Below are positions 7,830 to 11,902 of a stretch of 11,902 nucleotides of DNA, one piece after another. Source of the stretch: an uncultured Lachnospiraceae bacterium (lineage in GTDB: Bacteria; Bacillota; Clostridia; Lachnospirales; Lachnospiraceae); contig CAPQSW010000056.1 in NCBI GenBank assembly GCA_948688495.1, forward strand, positions 1-11,902, read 5' to 3'. Under the pieces are notes generated by a model that was not told the DNA's origin, did no database searches, and worked only from the letters and a program-made list of their open reading frames with translations. The position numbers were made by a program, and so were the translations under genes. Each line of letters opens with the position of its first letter. The first letter of the stretch is position 1.

Positions 7830-9675
7830 ACAGAAAAATGAGATGCAGAAAAACAACGGTTCCAAACACAGGTTTGGGCCTGGAGGCGGAAGGATGGGAA
7901 CGGGTTCAGCGAACCCGGGAGAAAAGGCAAAGGATTTCAGCGGTTCCCTGAAAAAGCTGTTTGCCTATTGCGGCAGATACCTTCCGGCAATCGTGCTTGC
8001 TATGGTGCTTGCGGTTACTGGCTCCATACTGAATCTGATTGGTCCGGGAAAGGTGGCAGATATGACAAATCTGATGACCGAAGGGCTGATGACGGGGATT
8101 GATGTGGAGGCGGTAGTGGAGATCGCCGTCCTGCTTGCGGCGTTGTACGGCCTGGGGTGGCTGTTCAGTCTGATCCAGGGTATGGTGATGGCGACCGTCA
8201 CGCAGAAAGTATCAAAATCTCTGCGGACAGAGATTTCGCAGAAGATCAACCGACTGCCTCTTAAATATTTTGATGGAACCAGTACGGGGAATATCCTGTC
8301 CCGTGTGACAAATGATGTGGACACCATAGGGCAGACCCTGAATCAGAGTGTCGGGACACTGGTGACGGCTTCGGCTATGTTTGCCGGCTCTTTAATTATG
8401 ATGTTTTATACCAACTGGATTATGGCTGTCTCTGCCATATTAGCTGCTTTTTCAGGATTTGGCTTAATGATGCTTATTATTACCCGGTCACAGAAATATT
8501 TTAAGCGGCAGCAGCAGGAGCTTGGCACATTGAACGGACATATTGAGGAAACCTATTCCGGCCATAATGTGGTGAAGGCATACAACGGTGAAAAAGCGGC
8601 GAAAAATGAGTTTCATGCAATGAATCAGCGTTTGTATCATTCCGCATGGAAAAGCCAGTTTATGTCCGGGCTGATGCAGCCGCTCATGGCCTTTGTGGGG
8701 AATCTCGGTTATGTGGTGGTCTGCGTGGTCGGTGCGGTTTTGACACTGAACGGAACCATATCATTTAGTGTAATTGTAGCATTTATGCTGTATGTCCGTC
8801 TCTTTACGCAGCCTCTTTCTCAGCTTGCACAGGCAGCCACCAGTTTACAGTCTGCGGCGGCAGCCAGTGAGCGTGTGTTTGAATTTTTAGGGGAAGAAGA
8901 ACTGGCGGACGAAAGAGGGAAATCCGCTCATTTGGCAGAGGTGGACGGGAATGTGGATTTTGAGCATATCCGTTTTGGGTATAACGAAAACAAGACAATC
9001 ATCCACGATTTTTCAGCTTCCGTAAAAGCCGGACAGAAAATTGCCATTGTAGGGCCTACCGGGGCGGGAAAGACCACGATGGTAAATCTCCTGATGCGGT
9101 TTTATGAGGCACAGGACGGGGAAATCAGGATTGACGGCGTGCCGATCCAGGAGCTTACCCGTGAGAATGTCCATAACCTGTTCTGTATGGTTCTGCAGGA
9201 CACATGGTTGTTTGAGGGGACGATCCGTGAGAATATCGTCTATTCTAAAGAGGGCGTTACGGAGAAACAGATGGTAGCGGCCTGCAAAGCGGTGGGATTA
9301 CATCATTTTATTAAAACGCTCCCGAAAGGATATGACACGGTGCTGAATGACAACGCAAGTCTGTCCGCAGGCCAGAGGCAGCTCGTCACGATTGCGAGGG
9401 CGATGATAGAAAATGCGCCCATGCTGATTCTGGACGAGGCTACAAGCTCCGTGGACACCCGTACCGAAATCCTGATCCAGAATGCAATGGATAAGCTGAT
9501 GGCAGGGCGCACTTCCTTTGTAATTGCACACCGCCTGTCTACGATTAAAAATGCGGACTTGATTCTGGTTATGAAGGACGGGGATATTGTGGAAAGCGGG
9601 AATCATTCGGAGCTGCTGAAAAAGGGAGGTTTCTATGCAGAACTTTACAACAGCCAGTTTGAACGGGCATCTTGA
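7822..9675 (+). CDS. ABC exporter half-transporter with consensus catalytic residues (heterodimer subunit 2)
   Basis: A 617-residue half-transporter. Residues 1-40 are a charged, glycine-rich cytoplasmic tail (HRFGPGGGRMGTG). The membrane domain is about 45-340 and the ATPase domain about 375-610: Walker A GPTGAGKT (411-418), Walker B MLILDE (534-539) with catalytic E539, and H570. Its signature is LSAGQ (514-518) rather than LSGGQ. In a heterodimer this altered signature would face the partner's degenerate Walker A/B, so the pair has one weak and one working ATP site. The start is GTG 7822, with AAGGAGG (7806-7812) nine bases upstream; it overlaps the previous stop by eight bases, implying coupled translation in near equal amounts. 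ATG 7843 is a weaker alternative, and longer upstream in-frame starts only overlap the first subunit. Confidence 0.9.
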   Translation: MTEQKNEMQKNNGSKHRFGPGGGRMGTGSANPGEKAKDFSGSLKKLFAYCGRYLPAIVLAMVLAVTGSILNLIGPGKVADMTNLMTEGLMTGIDVEAVVEIAVLLAALYGLGWLFSLIQGMVMATVTQKVSKSLRTEISQKINRLPLKYFDGTSTGNILSRVTNDVDTIGQTLNQSVGTLVTASAMFAGSLIMMFYTNWIMAVSAILAAFSGFGLMMLIITRSQKYFKRQQQELGTLNGHIEETYSGHNVVKAYNGEKAAKNEFHAMNQRLYHSAWKSQFMSGLMQPLMAFVGNLGYVVVCVVGAVLTLNGTISFSVIVAFMLYVRLFTQPLSQLAQAATSLQSAAAASERVFEFLGEEELADERGKSAHLAEVDGNVDFEHIRFGYNENKTIIHDFSASVKAGQKIAIVGPTGAGKTTMVNLLMRFYEAQDGEIRIDGVPIQELTRENVHNLFCMVLQDTWLFEGTIRENIVYSKEGVTEKQMVAACKAVGLHHFIKTLPKGYDTVLNDNASLSAGQRQLVTIARAMIENAPMLILDEATSSVDTRTEILIQNAMDKLMAGRTSFVIAHRLSTIKNADLILVMKDGDIVESGNHSELLKKGGFYAELYNSQFERAS

Positions 9676-9676
9676 A

Positions 9677-10381
9677 ATGGAGGAACAGATTTTACAGTTA
9701 CAAAAATTTATCAATGACAGCCGCTATACGGTTGCCATTACCGGCGCAGGGATTTCAATGTCAGCCGGAATTATGGATTTTGCACATATGAATTTTCCCT
9801 TAGTCCTGCAAATGAGTTCTTCGGCGTTGTTGAAAAGTGCGCCGAACCATTATTACAATACGGCGAGGAAAGCGTTTTTAAATGCCATGTTTGAGAACGG
9901 GCCGAGCATTGCTCATAGGAAACTGGCGGAATATGAAAGGTGCGGTCTGCTGCAGGGCGTCATAACTACGAATATTGACTGTCTGCATACGCTGGCAGGC
10001 TCCAGAAATGTGGCGGAGATTCAGGGTAGCTTTGGGTTTAATAAGTGTCTGAAATGCGAGCAGGAGTACAATGATGTGCAGATATGGAACCAGGGAAAAA
10101 CCCCGCGCTGCGAAAAATGCGGAGGCGTGATTGGAGCCTTTCCTGTATATAAGCATATCGGACTGGTGGAGGATGAAGTGCGGAAAGCAAGGAGCTATGC
10201 GGCACAGGCGGAGCTTGTTATCATTATCGGCGCACAGGGCAGCTATGGCGGGGTTTATTATCCTTATATCCGGTCTGGTGCAAAGATTGTGCAGATCAAT
10301 CCGAAAGCTACACAGTTTGATGATGTGTCGGTATTGAATATTCGGAAAGGGGCGGATGAAGTTTTTGCCTTGTTAGAATAA
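9677..10381 (+). CDS. Divergent Sir2-family protein lacking the catalytic histidine
   Basis: A 234-residue Sir2-fold protein. Visible motifs are GAGIS (23-27), NID (99-101), a four-cysteine zinc site C124/C127 and C145/C148, GAQGS (185-189) and QINP (206-209). Two normally essential features are changed. The sirtuin motif E-L-H-G reads EIQG, putting Q116 where the catalytic histidine belongs, and the GIPDFR loop reads GIMDFA (31-36), losing the arginine. NAD may still bind, but ordinary deacetylation is doubtful. Start choice: ATG 9677 lies one base after the exporter stop and gives the typical sirtuin N-terminus MEEQILQLQKF. ATG 9635, 14 codons earlier and inside the exporter gene, has the better binding site AAGGGAGG (9622-9629), so initiation there cannot be excluded. 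Either way it is coupled to the exporter and ends operon B. Confidence 0.8.
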   Translation: MEEQILQLQKFINDSRYTVAITGAGISMSAGIMDFAHMNFPLVLQMSSSALLKSAPNHYYNTARKAFLNAMFENGPSIAHRKLAEYERCGLLQGVITTNIDCLHTLAGSRNVAEIQGSFGFNKCLKCEQEYNDVQIWNQGKTPRCEKCGGVIGAFPVYKHIGLVEDEVRKARSYAAQAELVIIIGAQGSYGGVYYPYIRSGAKIVQINPKATQFDDVSVLNIRKGADEVFALLE

Positions 10382-10406
10382 ATTTTTTTGAACAGGGGGT
10401 GAATAC

Positions 10407-10757
10407 ATGGAGGAACAAAATGCAAATCATAGTTGGATTAACAATGATCCATTAACCATTGTAGAGACTGAATTTTTACATTTCTGCCTTGAATATCGGT
10501 TAGTTGAAGTAGCTGGGCAAGAGATAGAACTTACTGCAAAGGAATTTGATATATTGGCATTACTTATTTTGAACCCCCATCGCGTATTTACTTATGAAAT
10601 GATTATGGACATTGTATGGAATGAAGAATGTAATAAATATTCTCGTAAAGCTATAAATAATCATATCAGCAATCTGCGAAAAAAATTAAAGACTATACCG
10701 GAAATGCCGGATTATATCAAAAGTGTTCATAGCGTCGGATATAAGTTTGAAATGTAG
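10407..10757 (+). CDS. Stand-alone OmpR/PhoB-type winged-helix DNA-binding protein
   Basis: A 116-residue protein consisting of a short N-terminal stretch and a Trans_reg_C winged helix (about 25-115). Family landmarks are the ELTAKEFDILALL helix (41-53), VFTYEMIMDIVW (60-71), the recognition-helix region SRKAINNHISNLRKKL (79-94) and the closing wing VHSVGYKF (107-114). There is no receiver domain and therefore no phosphorylation site, so control must be through amount, a partner or a ligand. Starts at ATG 10407 behind AGGGGGTG (10394-10401), 25 bases after the Sir2 stop; no clear terminator separates them, so it may be read from operon B. It looks more A+T-rich than the exporter genes. Such orphan domains occur in Firmicute conjugative elements. 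Its family binds 11-bp direct repeats like those at 149 and 3068, making it a candidate regulator of both operons (inference). Confidence 0.8.
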   Translation: MEEQNANHSWINNDPLTIVETEFLHFCLEYRLVEVAGQEIELTAKEFDILALLILNPHRVFTYEMIMDIVWNEECNKYSRKAINNHISNLRKKLKTIPEMPDYIKSVHSVGYKFEM

Positions 10758-10991
10758 ATGGCATTGAGATGGAATACGAGCAGATTTAGAGGCTGCTTAC
10801 CAAAAACAGCAATAACGCTATACAAACGAAGTATGTTTCGGGAAAAATAAAAGGAATATCCCAAGTATAATTCTGCGTAAAGGGAGACTGACCGCATAAT
10901 AGCCCTCCGTTCCTCTTTGGATTGGAGGCTTGGGGGATGTTTCCGAAAGATACAGAGCAACGACGATTTTATTATACATGTAAGGCTCTAT

Positions 10992-11030
10992 GCGCCGTAG
11001 TCCATGAAAAAAGGATTACGGCGCTTTTTC
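10992..11030 (+). terminator. Strong intrinsic terminator or attenuator
   Basis: GCGCCGTAGTCC (10992-11003) pairs with GGATTACGGCGC (11013-11024) over 12 positions with a single G-T pair, loop ATGAAAAAA, followed directly by TTTTTC and TTT. It is the best intrinsic terminator in the window. It can end transcription from the winged-helix gene or attenuate a leader transcript starting near 10875; the reading frame opening at 10937 crosses it. Confidence 0.85.
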
Positions 11031-11071
11031 TTTCGACATTATTCACGATTATCCAACATCATTTTTCAAAC

Positions 11072-11145
11072 AATATAGGAGAATTGTTATTTTGTGCACC
11101 TGAATTTCTTAGGGTGCACATTATTTTTTTGAAATATAGGGGAAT
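11072..11145 (+). repeat. Near-identical 13-mer direct repeats flanking the second hairpin
   Basis: AATATAGGAGAAT (11072-11084) and AATATAGGGGAAT (11133-11145) match at 12 of 13 positions, 61 bases apart, on either side of the hairpin at 11093-11120. Each includes a purine-rich AGGRGA that could act as a ribosome binding site. Origin unknown; a small duplication is possible. Confidence 0.45.
11093..11130 (+). terminator. Second terminator-like hairpin
   Basis: TGTGCACC (11093-11100) pairs with GGTGCACA (11113-11120), eight base pairs around a 12-base loop, followed by TTATTTTTTT (11121-11130). The large loop makes it weaker than the one at 10992. It is flanked by two near-identical 13-mers (11072-11084 and 11133-11145). 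Confidence 0.6.
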
Positions 11146-11174
11146 CCATGCTGTTTATAGCTGTCGTTCCCCGC

Positions 11175-11221
11175 CCTCTGATTTCGGTTCAGCCAGTCAA
11201 CTAAAAAATCGAAATCGGAGG
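11175..11221 (+). promoter_or_regulatory. Hairpin sequestering the sigma factor ribosome binding site
   Basis: CCTCTGATTTCG (11175-11186) can pair with CGAAATCGGAGG (11210-11221): 12 consecutive pairs, one of them G-T, around a 23-base loop. The right arm contains CGGAGG (11216-11221), the ribosome binding site for ATG 11228. In the folded mRNA the site would be fully paired, so translation should need unfolding, for example by a ribosome arriving from upstream. Confidence 0.65.
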
Positions 11222-11227
11222 ATTACC

Positions 11228-11647
11228 ATGAAGAAAATCAATCTGCGGGAGTATTACCCGCTTTATACGCAGGACACGATTGTTGAAGTACCGGACGAGG
11301 TGGCTGATCTGCTCCGGGAATATAAGCTGGCGGAGGCTGCCTACATTCTCCGTACATACCGGCATAAGGCATATTTTTCTCTGGACTATGACAAGAATGT
11401 TGAACGGGACGCCCTTGTGATTGTGCTGGCGCCGGAAGATGTTCTGGTTCAGGAGGAAGAACATGCGAGGCTCTACCGGGCTATTTCCCTGTTGCCTGAA
11501 AAGCAGCGAAACCGGATATGCTCGCACTATCTGCTGGGTATGAGCCTTTCGGAAATTGCCAAAAGCGAACACTCGGCGGTAAGCTCCGTGCATGAAGGAA
11601 TCCAGCGCGGGCTCCGGCGCCTGAAAAAAATTCTGGAAGAAATTTAA
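11228..11647 (+). CDS. Small sigma-70-like RNA polymerase sigma factor of conjugative-element type
   Basis: A 139-residue protein. The C-terminal half is a sigma region 4-like helix-turn-helix: RLYRAISLLPEKQRNRICSH (81-100), then YLLGMSLSEIAKSEHSAVSS (101-120) with the second helix about 115-126, then HEGIQRGLRRLKKIL (122-136). The N-terminal half (NLREYYPLYTQDTIVEVPDEV, about 5-25) matches no full region 2. Short proteins of this layout are widespread in Tn916/Tn1549-like integrative elements of Firmicutes, usually near mobilisation or excision genes, and are thought to direct element transcription. ATG 11228 is chosen because CGGAGG (11216-11221) lies six bases upstream and the product then matches the usual size of about 140 residues. 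The frame is open 97 codons further upstream, but that part is the structured leader. Confidence 0.8.
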   Translation: MKKINLREYYPLYTQDTIVEVPDEVADLLREYKLAEAAYILRTYRHKAYFSLDYDKNVERDALVIVLAPEDVLVQEEEHARLYRAISLLPEKQRNRICSHYLLGMSLSEIAKSEHSAVSSVHEGIQRGLRRLKKILEEI

Positions 11648-11889
11648 TCCTGCCCCCGAAAATAACCCTCAAAAATGAAATGAATAATAGAGGGACATAT
11701 TTATCCGGCGGGACAAGCCTGGCGGGTGTGGCGGCGCACATGCAACCGCCCGCCCCAACTGAAAAACTGTCAAAACTGCCACGCCCCTCGCTTGCTCCTT
11801 GACAACCGAATACACGCTGTTACAGGTACTTCATTCTGTGTTCCGAGCGGCAGATGGGGCGGCGCGGTGACAGGCGGCCTAAGGAGGTG
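11648..11889 (+). other. GC-rich intergenic region with inverted repeats
   Basis: No gene is supported here. The region contains ATCCTG (11647-11652, nic-like), a CCCTC/GAGGG pair (11666-11670, 11690-11694), and a nested inverted repeat: GGCGGG (11721-11726) with CCCGCC (11749-11754), enclosing TGTG (11727-11730) with CACA (11737-11740). A promoter candidate lies at 11799-11826. Composition shifts clearly to GC-rich compared with the leader before the sigma gene. It may be a transfer-related or control region of an integrative element. Confidence 0.4.
11799..11826 (+). promoter_or_regulatory. Candidate promoter with perfect -35 and extended -10
   Basis: TTGACA (11799-11804), a 16-base spacer and TACAGG (11821-11826) preceded by TGT (11818-11820), the TGn of an extended -10. 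The -10 hexamer itself is poor. It points toward whatever gene begins at or beyond the right edge. Confidence 0.45.
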
Positions 11890-11902
11890 ATGAATCCAGG
11901 CT
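11890..11902 (+). CDS. Possible start of a further gene at the window edge
   Basis: AAGGAGG (11881-11887) is a full-strength ribosome binding site followed by GTGATG. ATG 11890 gives Met-Asn-Pro-Gly before the window ends. The spacing to 11890 is only two bases, short for initiation, so the true start may lie beyond the edge. Too little is visible to name a product. Confidence 0.3.

Larger units (their letters stand above)
10758..11227 (+). other. Non-coding leader region upstream of the sigma factor gene
   Basis: This 470-base gap holds no recognised protein gene. In order it contains a single TTGAG (10764-10768), a weak promoter candidate TTACCA-16-TATACA (10797-10824), a perfect TATAAT (10866-10871) without a matching -35, a possible leader start (GGAGG 10924-10928, ATG 10937), a strong terminator, a second hairpin, and a hairpin covering the sigma gene's ribosome binding site. 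The frame from ATG 10937 has no stop and runs in phase into the sigma gene, which would give a 236-residue product. The encoded stretch shows no family resemblance and crosses all three hairpins, so it is more likely a leader than a true N-terminus. Confidence 0.55.

Noticed and set aside
9677..10381. Sir2 protein as a phage-defence NADase
   Set aside because: Defence Sir2 proteins such as ThsA rely on a conserved catalytic histidine and are usually fused to or paired with other defence genes; here the histidine is Gln and the neighbours are transporters.
10764..10768. Single TTGAG after the winged-helix gene as a third operator
   Set aside because: It stands alone with no 11-bp partner, so it is expected by chance.
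10978..10983. Start-stop ATGTAA just before the terminator
   Set aside because: No ribosome binding site precedes it, and it is a short motif likely to arise by chance.
1..11902. CRISPR arrays, tRNA, rRNA or insertion sequences
   Set aside because: No regularly spaced long repeats, tRNA-like cloverleaf, rRNA signature or transposase motif was seen.

Overview
The window reads as a stretch of a low-to-moderate G+C Firmicute, most likely a gut clostridium of the Lachnospiraceae type. Genes are preceded by strong AGGAGG-like ribosome binding sites and packed with short gaps or overlaps. The protein families are typical of that group: a membrane-anchored flavodoxin, DUF4405, a fused MacB-like ABC protein, a heterodimeric ABC exporter and a small sigma-70-like factor of the kind carried by Tn916/Tn1549-like conjugative elements. 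All supported genes lie on the + strand. The sigma gene and the GC-rich region at the right end suggest that the right edge enters an integrative element and that the operons to its left are cargo. No integrase or relaxase is in view, so this is inference.

Layout. Bases 1-152 hold the 3' end of a gene whose tail resembles a calcineurin-like phosphoesterase. Operon A (210-3071) encodes a membrane-anchored, probably outward-facing flavodoxin, a four-helix DUF4405 membrane protein with histidines suited to heme, a TauE/SafE (TSUP) anion transporter and a short-chain dehydrogenase. Operon B (3176-10381) encodes a 940-residue ABC protein with ATPase and FtsX/MacB-type permease in one chain, two half-transporters that look like a heterodimeric exporter with one degenerate and one consensus ATP site, and a divergent Sir2-family protein lacking the catalytic histidine. 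A lone OmpR-type winged-helix protein follows at 10407-10757.

Regulation. Both operons are preceded by the same 16-base core, TTGAGGTTGAGTTGAG, at 149-164 and 3068-3083. Before operon B it expands to four TTGAG half-sites exactly 11 bp apart, the geometry used by OmpR/PhoB-family regulators. The two operons therefore look co-regulated, possibly by the winged-helix protein at 10407 or by a response regulator outside the window. The most economical reading is one regulated export/stress module with a membrane redox arm.

Right end. Bases 10758-11227 form a non-coding leader with an intrinsic terminator (10992-11030), a second terminator-like hairpin (11093-11130) and a hairpin (11175-11221) that would bury the ribosome binding site of the sigma factor gene at 11228-11647. 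From an ATG at 10937 the frame stays open, in phase, through to the sigma gene. This looks like layered attenuation and translational control of an element-encoded sigma factor. The last 255 bases are GC-rich, with inverted repeats, a TTGACA promoter candidate, a possible nic-like ATCCTG and what may be the start of another gene at the window edge.
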